From contig CM019072.1 in NCBI GenBank assembly GCA_009667805.1, positions 36,511,519-36,575,518 on the forward strand: a stretch of 64,000 bases of DNA, written 5' to 3'. Each line of letters starts with the position of its first letter. Positions within the stretch are counted from its first letter, which is position 1. Made by a program: the position numbers and the translations under genes. The notes under the pieces were generated by a model. The model saw only the letters and a program-made list of their open reading frames with translations. It did no database searches and was not told where the DNA came from. Shown here piece after piece: positions 46,300 to 58,757 of the stretch. This DNA is from Leptobrachium leishanense. Taxonomy: Eukaryota; Chordata; Amphibia; Anura; Megophryidae.

Positions 46300-46613
46300 G
46301 GAGCAGGCAGAAATGGCTAGTCAGGAAAGCAAGCCAAGGTCAAAACCAGATAAACTATACATAAATGCGAAGCAGCAACGCAGGAAACAGGAACCAGGAA
46401 TCAGGAGGACCAGGACACACAGGACAATAGCCACCATGAGAACTCATATCAGGTCACTGAACCTCTGTGATGCTGGCAGTTATATAGGGGAGCAGGTCTG
46501 TGTGATCGGACCATGTGACTCCAGACCAGAACAACACAGCAGAACCCTGGAACAACTTAAGGCAGCATGGCCAACTACAGAAAGGGGCATGGCTGAAAAC
46601 ACAGGAAACGTGA
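46300..46613 (-). repeat. Probable solo-LTR fragment (TGTCACGTTTC start)
   Basis: On the minus strand it begins TGTCACGTTTCCTGTG. It shares the AAGGTCAAAACCAG region and CAGGAACCAGGAA-like words with 58273-58757, whose minus strand begins TGTCACGTTTCGTTGC. Probably an LTR retrotransposon; the other end is not defined. Confidence 0.45.
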
Positions 46614-47099
46614 CAGAAAGAAGCTCAATGGATTAATTGACTATCTTAATTAATGAACTACAGTGATGTTCTTTAATAAGTGTAATGTTCCTGTTTGTCA
46701 CATGTGATCTTCCTGCAGTAATTTATTAATCAATACTTGTTTTGAACACTGCGATGATTCAGGTTAATGCGTTAATTGATTAATTAACACATTTGCATTG
46801 TTTGAGTAACGGATTGATTTAGTTCTACATGTGTGTTGGTTTCTGTGATAACCTGGTTTCAAGAATGTCGAGGTTTTCCTTCTGTAATTGCCTAATATAT
46901 ATATATCTCCATCAAATTTGAACCAGCACTCTCTTTACCATCAATATTAGTTAAATTTACTGCCTGGGTGCAAAAATCCAATGTATATATGTTTATTATT
47001 CTGCCCTTCTCAGAGGTGCCTGTCTTTAACTCCAAGGTGATGGATCGTGGTTCTCTGACATCTTGAATATATAACTGCAAAGGCTTGGAGGACAAAGTG
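46614..47099. other. AT-rich sequence, nothing recognised
   Basis: Imperfect TTAATTAATTAA-like palindromic words near 46770. No gene. Confidence 0.5.
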
Positions 47100-47360
47100 A
47101 AATAATTATTTTACACACTGTAGGTGATTGAGGTTTTATTGAAAATTCACATTTTTTGTTATAACATTTTGGCAGGACATGATATATACATATATTAATG
47201 ATATGTTATGAATCTGCTGAGTGTCATAAAAAAGGAGATATATTTTGTTTGGGTTGTATAATAATACTTAACTTCAAATCGTGTTTAAACATGAAGAGCA
47301 AAACCAGTAAAAAATGAGCTGGGCACACAGAGGTCAAATAGCTCAGCAGTGAAGGGGATA
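47100..47360. mobile_element. Right-end fragment of the hairpin element family
   Basis: Matches 10960-11219: TTTTATTGAAAATTCACATTTT, ATATGTTATGAATCTGC and AGCTCAGCAGTGAAGGGG. The hairpin part is absent here. A further inverted partial copy continues near 47390-47560. Confidence 0.75.
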
Positions 47361-47667
47361 AACGCAATTTGAAATTATGTTTAATTGTAGGACCCAGACA
47401 AATTATATATCCTTATTTTCAGCAGACCTGGCAGATTTATATTATATCATTATTATATGTATACGTTGTGTCCTGCCAGAATGCTATAACAAAATCCATT
47501 AAAATTTCAATCATCTATAGTGTGTAAAATAATTGTTTCACATTTGATCATCCAAGCCTTTGTGGTTATATATTCTATGGCGTACTCTTGTTAAAAAAAA
47601 ATAAAAATAGAAATGGGAACCTGTTACTGTATTTTTCTGAGGAAATACACGATTTTAGCTAAACTAA

Positions 47668-48544
47668 CAGGGTTATTCAAACAGAATCGAAAAGTCACCG
47701 TACGTTCGGTGACTTCTTTCCCTGCACTTCGGGGCGATTCATCGATCCTATTTCACTGACCCTGCGGTGTATTCAGCAAGCACCGCAGGGCCCCCATAGT
47801 GAAGGGAAAACCCGCCGAACACTCGCTGCAAACCCGCCGAACACTCAAACACTCACCAAAACCCGCAGAAAACAGCTGGATTAACCATGCCGAACACGCT
47901 GGAGAAACCCGACTAGCCGCTGATCACAGCGCAGAGCAGCTGCCGGAAAAACCCGACACGCAGACGAACAAAGTGAAAAAAACAAAAACAGTACGCTTGA
48001 AAGTTTGAAAATTTAAACTCTGTTTGCAAAAACACTACTGAACGAAAATGTCTGGAATTTACATATAAGATCCAATGAATGGTAATGAAAAGGTCTGTTA
48101 CACCTGAAAAATGTAAATGAAAAGGTCTGAAAAAAACATTAAAAAAACAGAAACAAATGTTGACAGAAAAATCCCAAACAATAATCTAAAAATAAAGAGA
48201 CTCTTTACAGCAGAATAAAATAAACTGTTTATTAGATATTGAATTAAAACTGGAATATTTTTAACATTGACGCCTATGGGATTCTCCTGAATAAACCTGC
48301 CGAATGAGACCACTGAACAGCAGGGCATTTTGGCAACTTTTCCCTGCTGTTTTGTGTTCTCTGAATAGACGAAGCATTGCTTCTCTATGGGGATTTCACT
48401 GCCCTCGAACAGGCACCGTCCGTGCAGGCATTTCGCCAACATTTGGCGAATTGCCTGCTCTCTGAATAGCCAGGAAATGTAGCCGTACGGTGAAATTCAG
48501 TGTTTGGTTACATTTCGGGGCCAGAATGTCTTTGAATAACCCTG
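47668..48544 (-). mobile_element. CAGGGTTATTC family element, copy 5, TSD TAA
   Basis: 877 bp, CAGGGTTATTCAAACAG to CTTTGAATAACCCTG, TAA at 47665-47667 and 48545-48547. Confidence 0.9.
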
Positions 48545-48669
48545 TAAATTTTTAATTGTGGGAAATGAGAAGGTGAGTTCATGCACCATCCTGGTCATGT
48601 TTGATACCATTGGAAAGACCGTGCTCTGGACTTTCTAACAACACTAATCATGACCCTCTAGCTGCCATG

Positions 48670-48975
48670 GATCGGGAGACACAAAGGTCCAAACAACACC
48701 CTCCCCTATCTCTAATATAGGGATTTCCTTAGGGAAATCCCTGGGAAGCTAGGGGTTAGTTCCACTACTGACATCGCGCCCATGCATGATGTCGTCAGTG
48801 GGAAGGGGGAGGCCCCAGAGGCTGGCCTGACATCCAAGATGTCAGGCACCACCGGGAGAAGTCTGGCACCCGAGAGGTTAAGAGAGGCATTGCTGGAAAG
48901 GTCAGACTGCGACCTTTTGTAAACCTTTCCCATTGGGAGAGGGGGATCCAAAGGACCCCCCTCCCCTTCAGGCAC
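48670..48975 (-). mobile_element. Diverged hairpin-array fragment, reverse orientation
   Basis: Inverted repeats in series: AGGGATTTCC/GGAAATCCCT, ACTGACATCG/TGATGTCGTCAGT, GCCTGACATCC/AGATGTCAGGC and AAGGTC/GACCTT. Read on the minus strand, their order and spacing parallel 10245-10590, although arm sequences differ. Confidence 0.7.
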
Positions 48976-49063
48976 TCTGTTTCTATTAGGAGGTGTGCAA
49001 GGCTGAAAAAAATTTTTTGTTTCAAAATAATTTCGTTTTCAGAATGTTGTTGGTTTTGATTCA

Positions 49064-49115
49064 TAGTTGCATAGTTACTAAGGCTGAAAAAAGACAAGCG
49101 TCTATCGGGTTTAGA
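49064..49115 (-). repeat. CR1 3' tail scrap
   Basis: TAGTTGCATAGTTACTAAGG then CTGAAAAAAGACAAGCGTC is the reverse complement of the CR1 tail end (GGACGCATGTCTTTTTTCAG). Confidence 0.7.
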
Positions 49116-49390
49116 ACACGTTATATATTGGATTTATCAACCAAGCCTCCAATATGTCTATATTGGACTTACTGGACCTATCTCGGCAGTTGCCTCCAAT
49201 ATATCAGGGATTATTATTTCATAAGAAATCCATACGAGACACAAAAATCAATCGTTTATATTTCTTAGAAATTCTCCTGAATTCTTTTAATTGTCTGTGT
49301 TTTGCTTTGAAAAATACAATAATCAATAATCGGATAAAAATATATATATTTATTACGTATACAAAAAAGTTTCAAATCTCATATCATATG

Positions 49391-51424
49391 GTTAATGCAG
49401 CATATGAATCCACACACTGCGGGGAAGCGCCTCTCTGCGGTATAATTAATGCAGCATATGAATCCACACACTGCAGGGAAGCGCCTCTCTGCAGTAGAAT
49501 TAATGCAGCATATGAATCCACACACTGAAGGGAAGCGCCTCTCTGCGGTATAATTAATGCAGCATATGAATCCGCACACTGCGGGGAAGCGCCTCTCTGC
49601 GGTATAATTAATGCAGCATATGAATCCACACACTGCGGGGAAGCGCCTCTCTGCGGTATAATTAATGCAGCATATGAATCCACACACTGCTGGGAAGCGC
49701 CTCTCTGCGGTATAATTAATGCAGCATATGAATCCACACACTGCTGGGAAGCGCCTCTCTGCGGTATAATTAATGCAGCATATGAATCCACACACTGCTG
49801 GGAAGCACCTCTCTGCAGTATAATTAATGCAGCATATGAATCCTCACACTGCTTGGAAGCGCCTCTCTGCAGTATAATTAATGCAGCATATGAATCCACA
49901 CACTGCGGGGAAGCGCCTCTCTGCGGTATAATTAATGCAGCATATGAATCCACACACTGCTGGGAAGCGCCTCTCTGCGGTATAATTAATGCAGCATATG
50001 AATCCACACACTGCTGGGAAGCACCTCTCTGCAGTATAATTAATGCAGCATATGAATCCTCACACTGCTTGGAAGCGCCTCTCTGCAGTATAATTAATGC
50101 AGCATATGAATCCACACACTGCGGGGAAGCGCCTCTCTGCGGTATAATTAATGCAGCATATGAATCCACACACTGCTGGGAAGCGCCTCTCTGCAGTATA
50201 ATTAATGCAGCATATGAATCCACACACTGCTGGGAAGCGCCTCTCTGCGGTATAATTAATGCAGCATATGAATCCACACACTGCTGGGAAGCACCTCTCT
50301 GCAGTATAATTAATGCAGCATATGAATCCTCACACTGCTTGGAAGCGCCTCTCTGCAGTATAATTAATGCAGCATATGAATCCACACACTGCGGGGAAGC
50401 GCCTCTCTGCGGTATAATTAATGCAGCATATGAATCCACACACTGCTGGGAAGCGCCTCTCTGCGGTATAATTAATGCAGCATATGAATCCACACACTGC
50501 TGGGAAGCACCTCTCTGCAGTATAATTAATGCAGCATATGAATCCTCACACTGCTTGGAAGCGCCTCTCTGCAGTATAATTAATGCAGCATATGAATCCA
50601 CACACTGCGGGGAAGCGCCTCTCTGCGGTATAATTAATGCAGCATATGAATCCACACACTGCTGGGAAGCGCCTCTCTGCAGTATAATTAATGCAGCATA
50701 TGAATCCACACACTGCGGGGAAGCGCCTCTCTGCGGTATAATTAATGCAGCATATGAATCCACACACTGCGGGGAAGCGCCTCTCTGCGGTATAATTAAT
50801 GCAGCATATGAATCCACACACTGCTGGGAAGCGCCTCTCTGCGGTATAATTAATGCAGCATATGAATCCACACACTGCTGGGAAGCGCCTCTCTGCGGTA
50901 TAATTAATGCAGCATATGAATCCACACACTACTGTGAAGCGCCTCTCTGCAATATAATTAATGCAGCATATGAAGCCACACACTGCTGGGAAGCGCCTCT
51001 CTGCAGTATAATTAATGCAGCATATGAATCCACACACTGCTGGGAAGCACCTCTCTGCAGTATAATTAATGCAGCATATGAATCCTCACACTGTTTGGAA
51101 GCGCCTCTCTGCGGTATAATTAATGCAGCATATGAATCCACACACTGCTGGGAAGCGCCTCTCTGCAGTATAATTAATGCAGCATATGAATCCACACACT
51201 GCGGGGAAGCGCCTCTGTGCGGTATAGTTAATGCAGCATATGAATCCGCACACTGCTGGGAAGCACCTCTCTGCAGTATAATTAATGCAGCATATGAATC
51301 CACACACTGCTGGGAAGCGTCTCTCTGCAGTATAATTAATGCAGCATATGAATCCACACACTGCGGGGAAGCACTTCTCTGCAGTATAATTAATGCAGCA
51401 TACGAATCCACACACTGCTGGGAC
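49391..51424. repeat. 54-bp satellite array, about 38 units, higher-order pattern
   Basis: Unit: GCAGCATATGAATCCACACA, CTGCTGGGAAGCGCCTCTCT, GCGGTATAATTAAT. Units differ at diagnostic sites (CTGCGGGG, CTGCTGGG or CTGCTTGG; GCGCC or GCACC; GCGGT or GCAGT). The TCCTCACACTGCTTGG type recurs at 49841, 50057, 50327, 50543 and 51083, at spacings of 4, 5, 4 and 10 units. The repeat is divisible by three and stop-free, giving frames over 500 aa on both strands; these are not genes. Confidence 0.97.
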
Positions 51425-51436
51425 AACAGATGTTAT

Positions 51437-52030
51437 CACGCTAGCACGATGACATCTATTTCAGGTGCCCCCCCGCGTGAGTGCGGTGGAGGTGCCTGAA
51501 AGGGGGGACCTTTGGACCTCTCTCCCTTCCGATCGGCTGGGGGCAGCGGAGAAAGGCGGGCACCGTTTGGAAGCGCAAAGCCTGCCCTTCCAAACAGTGG
51601 CTGGCTTTAACCCCCTTGGGGGCCGGATCGTGATTCGGCGTCTAAAGGCGCCAGATCACGATCCTCTCCCAGAGCTTGGATGTCGGCCAAGCTTCCGGGA
51701 TCTCCCCCTGACGACTGGCGTCATCGTACATAACCCCTAACTGCCACCAATGAACCCCCTATCTCCCAATCCGTGGCAGCCAGGGGTTAATGTTTGGTAT
51801 CGATGGATCGGCCAGAGCAAAAAAATTATAAAAATTGAAAATAAAATAAAAAAATATTTAAAAAAAACATTTATTTTTTTTGTTTTGTTTTGTTAATGCA
51901 GCAATATTGTTCCCATTTCAATTATTATGTGAACAATGATGCTGCACTAACGATTTTTGTATGGGGTGCGTTTGTTAAAAATCGTGTAATTTCCCCCCAA
52001 AAAATTTAACAAGTCCTACTAATTTTTTTA
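51437..52030. mobile_element. Hairpin-array element, second copy, left end replaced
   Basis: Matches 10183-10940: CAGGTGCC/GGTGCCTG, GATCGTGATTCGGCG/CGCCAGATCACGATC, TAACCCCTAACTGCCAC/GTGGCAGCCAGGGGTTA, GTTAATGCAGCAAT with its partner, then GGGGTGCGTTTGTTAAAAAT. It begins abruptly at the satellite edge. Confidence 0.85.
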
Positions 52031-52429
52031 ACAAGCCGCAGGCGGCGGACGCAATACACATGTGCAATGAAAAAAACCCGCTAGAATGCGCACGTGGAAA
52101 TGAAAACAAAAAGAAGCTGATCCCTCACGTACTCACTCACAGCAATCCTCCTCACTCCGGCCGCAGAGTTCCAAACGCAGCAGCGTGCCTCCCTCATCAG
52201 AAACATGAGCGGGAAACTCTACACTGCGTTAGCTCCTCCCACGTGATCACTCATCCACGTGATGCACAGTGAGTATGCAGTGCACAGAGAAGAGGACGGG
52301 ACATGATCGAGAGGCAGATTGGAGCCTGAGGAGTGTGGAGAGAGCCAGCCAGCCTGCCCTGCAGCCTTGCAAACTGGAAGGAGCCAGAGAACATTAGAGA
52401 AGCCAGGCTCACAGCTATACACACCCTTT

Positions 52430-52500
52430 AAATATATACACACCCTGTAACCACATATACACACACCCTCTGACCCCCATATATACAAACTCTGTAAAAC

Positions 52501-52534
<34 letters not shown>

Positions 52535-52663
52535 TAACCCCATACACACCCTGTAATCATATATATATACACACACACACACCCTGTAACCCCAATATAC
52601 TGTTTATACCCTGTAAATCCTAGATATACACAACATGTAAACCCCATATATACACACACCCTC

Positions 52664-52709
<46 letters not shown>

Positions 52710-52790
52710 CCTGTGACCTCATATATACATTCCCTGTAACCCCAATTTATATACACACTCTGTAAAACCCATATTTTTTTTATATATAAA
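52430..52790. repeat. (TA)n and (CA)n rich microsatellite block
   Basis: Alternating ATATAT, ACACAC and CCCTGTAACCCC units with long TA runs at 52560 and 52660-52695. Similar composite repeats at 56205-56620 flank the LINE on its other side. Confidence 0.9.
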
Positions 52791-53597
52791 TTTTTTTTAA
52801 GGATTTTACCAGGAAGGATATATTGAGATTTCTCTCGTTTTCAATTATGTCCTGGGTTCAAGAACATTGTTACAGAAATACAAAGTAGTAAAATGAAAGA
52901 TATTAACACAAAACAAATATACAGATTAACAGAAAATAAATATAGGAAATACATTCACTATGTTACATGTTTACAGGTGCATTCCTTTTTGAGGTATGTT
53001 AATAGGGAGCTCATAAGGAACTTTAGACTGGGGGAAGATTTGATGGCGTCTGGGAGGTTTTTCCCTAATTGTGGTGCTCTGTAGGAAAATGAGGATCGAG
53101 CCACTTTCTTTTTGTATTGTGGTATTGCAAGTAATGTGATGGTCCTGGATCGGAGGTTATAGGATGAGGGAACTGCTGAGGGAAGCAGCCTATTCAGGTA
53201 GGGTGGTAGCTTCCAAGAAAAGCTCTTAAACACCAGGTTGGAAAGGTGAAGAGTGTGTCTAGATTCCAGCGACGGTCAGTTTAGCTCTTTTAACATGTCA
53301 CGATGGTGGGCCATGTAGTTACATTGTAGCACAAAGCAACAGAATGAGTTATACAATGTAGTAAGTTTCTGGAGGTGCGTTTGCGGGGTCGCTGCATACA
53401 CTACATGTCCGTATTCAATAGCTGGCATAAGCATTTGTTGTACAATCTGCTTTCTTCCCGCAGGGCTCAGGCAGGATTTCTTTCTGTATAGGGCACCTAG
53501 TTTGGGGTAAAGTTTAGATGAAAGTTTTTTGATGCGGAGCCAAAGGATAGATTTGGGTCTAACCACATACCTAGATATTTGAGAGAAGTGACTGTGG

Positions 53598-54339
53598 TCA
53601 ACATGCCATTTGATTTTGTCCTGACACATAGATGGGGTGTTTGCAATTTATGTAGTTTAGGTGCTGTTCCACGAGCATCGTTACAGTTTTGTCAGCATTT
53701 AGAAAACGTTTGTTATCTTTGATCCACTTTTCTACCTCTGTGAATTGTTCTTGCAGCACGGCCTCCAGCTGTGGGAGATCTGGTTTGCTGGTATAGATTA
53801 CAGTGTCGTCTGCGTACATGTGTACAGTTGAGGCTTTGCAGACATTGGGCAGATCATTTATGAATATTGTGAATAGCAGGGTGCCGAGTATCGAGCCTTG
53901 GGGTACACCGCAAGTGACTGGGAGGGGAAGGGAAGTGCTGTCAGAAATGGACACATATTGCGACCGATCAGACACATATGATTGAAACCAGGTTAGCGTG
54001 CGATCACCAATACCAGAGTTTTTAAGTTTTTGTAATAAGATGCCAAGGTCTGCTGTGTCAAAGGCCTTTGCAAAATCAAGGAAGATGGCTCCAGTTAGGT
54101 TTCCTTGTTACATACCAGCCTGGATATCATTGGAAACTTTTAAAAGGGCAGTTGTGGTTGAATGATTTGGACGGAAGCCGGATTGATCTGGGGTTAAATA
54201 GTTCAAATACTGATAGTAATCGCGTAATTGAGTGTAAACACATTTTTCCAGAATTTGACATTACAGGAAGCAATGATATTGGATGGTAGTTGGATACCAA
54301 AGTATTGTCTCCACTTTTATGGATAGGTACCACTCTCAC
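53598..54339 (-). pseudogene. LINE reverse transcriptase core
   Basis: Minus-strand motifs VVPIHKSGDNTLVSNYHPIS, then TCGVPQGSILGTLLFTIFIN and the catalytic YADD in VHMYADDTVIY. Downstream 53629-53276 gives SSKLYPKLGALYRKKSCLS and MPAIEYGHVVYA, the thumb region. Stops and frame changes make it inactive. Confidence 0.88.
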
Positions 54340-54340
54340 A

Positions 54341-55250
54341 CAGGGTTATCCAAAGAGATCCGAATTGCTTGAGAAAGGTAACCGAACGCTGAAAATCAGC
54401 GTTCGGTTACCTTTCCTGGCCATTCGGCTATCCAGAGAGCAGGCAATTCGCCAAATCCTGGCGAATTGCCTGCACATACGGTGCCTGTTCGGTCCCTGTT
54501 CGAGGGCAGTGAAATCCCCATAGAGAAGCACTGCTTCGGCTATTCAGAGAACACAAACCAGCAGTGAAAGGTTCCCCTAATGCCCTGCCATTCGGTGGTT
54601 TCATTCGGCAAATTTATTCAGGAGAATCCCAATAGGCTTCAATGTTAAAAATATTCCTGTTTTAATTCAATATCTAATAAACCGTTCATTATAAAATTCT
54701 GCAGCAAAAAGTCTCTTTATTTATAGATTTTTTAGGATAGTTTAAGCATTTTTCTGATTTTTTTTTTTTATTAAAAGTCCGATTTTTTTTTTTTTTTTTT
54801 TTTAGTTTATTTATTTTTTTTGTAACAGCCCTCTTTATTATCATTCCCTGGACCTCCTGTGAAAATTTCAGACATTTTCGCTTAGTAGTTTCTTTGCAAA
54901 CAGCGTTTCATTTTCCCAGATTCATACAAATGGTTTTTCTAATTTATTCACTGCCTCCTCTACGTCACAGCTGCTTCGGCTCTGTGTGATTCGGCTCATG
55001 TTCGGCTCCTGTTCGGCTCCTGTTCGTCTTTTTCAAAGGTTAATCCAGATGTTTTTGCTTGTTTTCAGCGTGCATTCGGTTAGTGTTCGGTGGGTTTACG
55101 GCACCTTTTCCCTGCAATTCGGGGACCCTGTGGTGTTTGCTGAATACACCGCAGGGTCACCGAAATGCAATCGGCAAAAGGAACCGAATTGAAGAGAACG
55201 AAAAGTCACCGAACGTGCGGTGACTTTTCGAATCTCTTTGGATAACCCTG
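54341..55250 (+). mobile_element. CAGGGTTATTC family element, copy 6, TSD ACA
   Basis: 910 bp, CAGGGTTATCCAAAGAG to CTCTTTGGATAACCCTG, flanked by ACA (54338-54340, 55251-55253). The clean break in the LINE frame confirms the boundaries. The ACA target shows the family has no TA or TTAA requirement. Confidence 0.93.
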
Positions 55251-55253
55251 ACA

Positions 55254-56104
55254 GTCTTCCAGAGTTTGCATATATATCCAGTCGTCAGTGATTCATTGAT
55301 TAGGGTTGCGACAGGTTTTGCAATTGCTGGCACGCTGATTTTCAGCAGCATTGCTGGAATTTGGTTAGGTCCTGACTGGTGTTTCATTTTTTGGTTACAG
55401 AGAAGTTTAGTAATGGCACTGACAGGCACCGGTCTAAAACTGAATTTCCCTTTGATACAGGATTTTTGCACAGTTGGAAGGATCTGACTTGTGTGCTGCC
55501 TTTCTGAATGTGTTTCAATTGCTAGCTTCGCAATCAGGGTGTTGGCGCATCCAATGAAATAGTTATTAAAGGCATTTGCTACATCTAGGGGGTGTTGCAG
55601 GGTTTGGTTGTTTACTTTGACAGCTGCTGGTTGGGAGTGGACAGGGGGCAACTGTATGTTATTTAGGATTTTCCAAAAATTTCTCGGGTTTGATATGTTA
55701 TTGTTTAGATTTTCATTGAAGTATTGGGCTTTGGCCATTTTTGTTTGCTTTGTGCATGCATTCTGCCATTTTCGGTATTCACAGTGATCGTTCAAGGATC
55801 CAGTACTCTTGAAATTTGACCAGAGTGAATCTCTAAGCTTGTACATGTGTGTGAGGTCAGCTGTAACCCAGGGGAGATGTGCCCCTTTGACTCGCACTTT
55901 ACGCAGCGGGGCATGGGCATTCCAGACTTGCAGGAGCTCTGACTGAAAGTATTCAATTCCACAGTCCAGGTCTGGGATTAGGTTTAGCCTGTACCAGCCT
56001 TTGAGATCATTTAGGAAGGATTCAAGATTAAATTTCTTGAAGGACCTGGTGATTATTACCTTTGGGGGAGATTTTGTGGCCTTTATTTTGTGCACACAGT
56101 ACAC
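55254..56104 (-). pseudogene. LINE region between endonuclease and RT, RT N-terminus
   Basis: Frame with NAHAPLRKVRVKGAHLPWVT, FWKILNNIQLPPVHSQPAA and HQSGPNQIPAMLLK, as in the linker and first RT motif of LINEs of this group. Its frame runs into the MITE at 55250. Confidence 0.85.
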
Positions 56105-56204
56105 TAGACAGTGATCACTGAAGCTATTAGCGAGAACGCCTGCCTACTGTATTCTATCAGGACATGAGGAGAGAATCCAGTCCAGCAAGGTATGGTTAAG
56201 GCTT

Positions 56205-56207
56205 TTC

Positions 56208-56263
<56 letters not shown>

Positions 56264-56620
56264 CACACACACACACCCTGTAAACCCCATATATACACAC
56301 CCTGTAACCCCAATATACTGTATATACCCTGTAAACCCTATATATACACAACCTGTAAACCCCATATATACACACCCTCTAACCCTAATATATATATATA
56401 TTTACCGGTAACCCCATATATACACACCCTGTAACAATATATATATACCCTACAACCCCAATATATATGTAGATACACCATTACATATATTATATATATA
56501 TTTACACCCTATAACCCCAGTCTGTGTGTAATTATATATATATATATACATACATACATACACACACCCCCTGTAACCCCCATATATACCCTATAACCCT
56601 ATATATACACACACATATAT
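56205..56620. repeat. (TA)n and CCCTGTAACCCC composite microsatellite
   Basis: Pure TA run at 56208-56258, then ACACAC and repeated CCCTGTAAACCCCATATATA-type units of 24-30 bp. Confidence 0.92.
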
Positions 56621-56992
56621 AGGTTTATTATTGCAGAAGCCATTTGCACATCACAGCAATTCAAAGAACTGCATCCCAGATCTCCAGATCTCTCCAAAGG
56701 ATCGGCAATTTTTTTGTCCCTCGCACACAGCGCCTCTCCCTCGCCCATCTGCCCTCACACCCCTGCCATGAGTCACCCCCAGACCCTGGCAAACTTTTAT
56801 CCCCGGTGGCTGGTGCAGGGGAGTGCCGCCTGTGGTCCCTGGTGCCATAAGAGGCTGGGAAGCTGGAACCAGCATGGTGCTTGGTTCAATCCGGAGATCT
56901 GGGGACATGTGAGCATGGCGCCGGAACAAGGTGAAGTATTGGTATCCCTCCAACTGGGCACCCATCCAGCACCACCACCACCACCTTGAACC

Positions 56993-57160
56993 TGCTCCCG
57001 TGAGCTTACAATCTAAGAGGGAAAAGAGGAGCCCGCTCACATGAGTTTACAATCTAAGAGGGAAAAGAGGAGCCCGCGCACACGTTAGTTTACAGATTAA
57101 GAGGGAAGAGGAGCCGATCACGTGAGCTTACAATCTAGGAATGGAAGAGGAGCCTGCTCT
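56993..57160. repeat. About four 43-bp tandem units
   Basis: Unit GAGCCCGCTCACATGAGTTT, ACAATCTAAGAGGGAAAAGAG repeated with decay toward the right. Confidence 0.85.
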
Positions 57161-57285
57161 AATATATAAATGCCTTTGTAATGCGCAGTCAGCCGCATCC
57201 ATCACAGCTGCTCACTCGGCCCTCCCGTCGCGGATGGGACGGAGACAGACGCATTACAAACGCATTTATATATAGCGATACTTTT
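57161..57285. repeat. Short inverted-repeat element
   Basis: ATATAAATGCCTTTGTAATGCG at the left mirrors CGCATTACAAACGCATTTATAT at the right, about 100 bp overall. Confidence 0.65.
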
Positions 57286-57369
57286 GGATAGGACATTGAA
57301 AAGCAAATATGTGGACACGGATTCTGAGCTGGCAACAACAACAATAGACTGCCCTCCGGGCAGGCTTAG

Positions 57370-57680
57370 GAACTAGCATAAAATACAACTGCAAACGCTC
57401 GCTTGTTAAAATGTGAAAAAAACACTTTACATGTTGTAAATTATTGAAAATTCAAATTTTATTGCATTTGTTGTTATAATATACATACAGACAAGACATA
57501 ACGTATACATATAATAAATGATATATTATGAATCTGCCGAGTCCGCCGGAAAGAACGATATATAATATGTCTGGTTTATATAATAAAATAAAGCTTTGAA
57601 ACGCATTTAAACATGATGAGCGAAACCGGTAAAAATTAGCTCAGCACAGAGGCGTGAAATGCCTCAGCAGCGAAAGGGTT
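57370..57680. mobile_element. Right-end fragment of the hairpin element family
   Basis: Matches 10925-11219 closely: AACTGCAAACGCTCGCTTGT, AACGTATACATATAATAA and CCTCAGCAGCGAAAGGGTTA. No hairpin part. Confidence 0.85.
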
Positions 57681-57689
57681 ATTATTTTT

Positions 57690-58161
57690 TATTTTTTTAT
57701 TTTTAAATCATTTTATTTGTTCTGTTTTTTTTTTCCGTTTTAGATCATTTTGATGAACTTTTTTAGTTTTAAAACCTTTTGTTCTGTTTTTTATTTTTAA
57801 AGTCAGACCATTTGGGTCAGTTTTGCGTTTTTTAAATCGTTTTGTTCCTTTCATACCATTTTAATATGCATTGCACAACTTTATTTAATCATATTCATAA
57901 GAAAAAAAGGATCTTTAATAAAAAAATGATAGAATCGGCAGAATTACCGTATCGACAGAAATATCGTATCAACCGAAATATCGGATAATTGGAAACGACA
58001 CGAAATTACGGAACCAGCAATGGAACCGAAAAATACGATGTCCGAAATCACGAATTGAACGAAAATGACTTGCGATTTTACACATTTCAGTTCCATACGA
58101 AATTATTTTGTTTTGTATCAGAAATCTTTTTGTATCGGACATTTTCGGATCCGATTCGGGG

Positions 58162-58194
<33 letters not shown>

Positions 58195-58272
58195 GGCAGA
58201 ATCTGAAGCACCAAATCGGACCGATTCATGAAAAAAATGAATCGGTCCGAATCGAAACGGACATCCCTAGTA
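57690..58272. mobile_element. Probable hAT-like fragment ending ACATCCCTA
   Basis: AT-rich, with many ATCGGA/TCCGAT words, ending CGAAACGGACATCCCTA. The terminus resembles the hAT at 59397-60793 (GCACATCCCTA). The left end was not found. Confidence 0.5.
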
Positions 58273-58757
58273 GCCAGGGATCCTGAACCGGGAGAGAAGT
58301 CAGCCAGGCAAAAGGGTCAAAACCAGGTAATCAGCATATCACATATACCATTAACAGAAAACCAAAACAAAGCAAGGGAGTAACACTATGAAATAAATAT
58401 ACAGGAATAATAGACATAAACCAGGAACACGAGAATAACTGAGGAAACAGCAGACAGACAGGGGAAACCAAAGAAATAAACTGAACAAGTATATACAGAC
58501 TAGGACTAGACTAACAGCAGGGAGCTCAGAATGCAGCAGACTGGATACAGGCAAACTGGAACACATGATAGAGCAATGGGATATGGGCCCATTGCTTTAA
58601 ATAGAGAAGGGATCAGCACACATCACAGGCAGGTGAACTGATCAGACTAGAAGCCCTGGTCTGCTAGCCAGGCAATAGCAGCATACAGAAACACATGGGA
58701 AAAACAGGAATAAGGAATACAGAGGGCAGGGGGACAGGGCTGGAGCAACGAAACGTG
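58273..58757 (-). repeat. Probable solo-LTR fragment, related to 46300-46613
   Basis: Minus strand starts TGTCACGTTTCGTTGC. Shares the AAGGGTCAAAACCAG region with the other copy. Confidence 0.45.

Larger units (their letters stand above)
52795..56160 (-). mobile_element. LINE (Jockey/L2-like group), minus strand, interrupted
   Basis: Coding pieces from 5' to 3' on the minus strand lie at 56104-55260, 54339-54127, 53975-53598, 53629-53276 and 53233-52958. The 3' tail reads AATCTCAATATATCCTTCC then TGGTAAAAT, as also seen at 42985-43010. The 5' end is lost in a (TA)n block. The CAGGGTTATTC element at 54341-55250 splits the RT domain, and several frameshifts occur. Confidence 0.88.

Noticed and set aside
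49391..51424. CRISPR-like array of regular repeats
   Set aside because: There are no unique spacers; the whole 54-bp unit repeats, and the DNA is eukaryotic.
49384..51499. Open frames of 513 and 548 aa on opposite strands (IINAAYESTHCWEAPLC and QCVDSYAALII repeats)
   Set aside because: They are translations of the 54-bp satellite. A unit divisible by three with no stop keeps several frames open; there is no start context, splice site or non-repeat domain.
58150..58195. Poly(A) run as a processed pseudogene tail
   Set aside because: No coding sequence upstream and no target duplication; it is inside an AT-rich transposon fragment.
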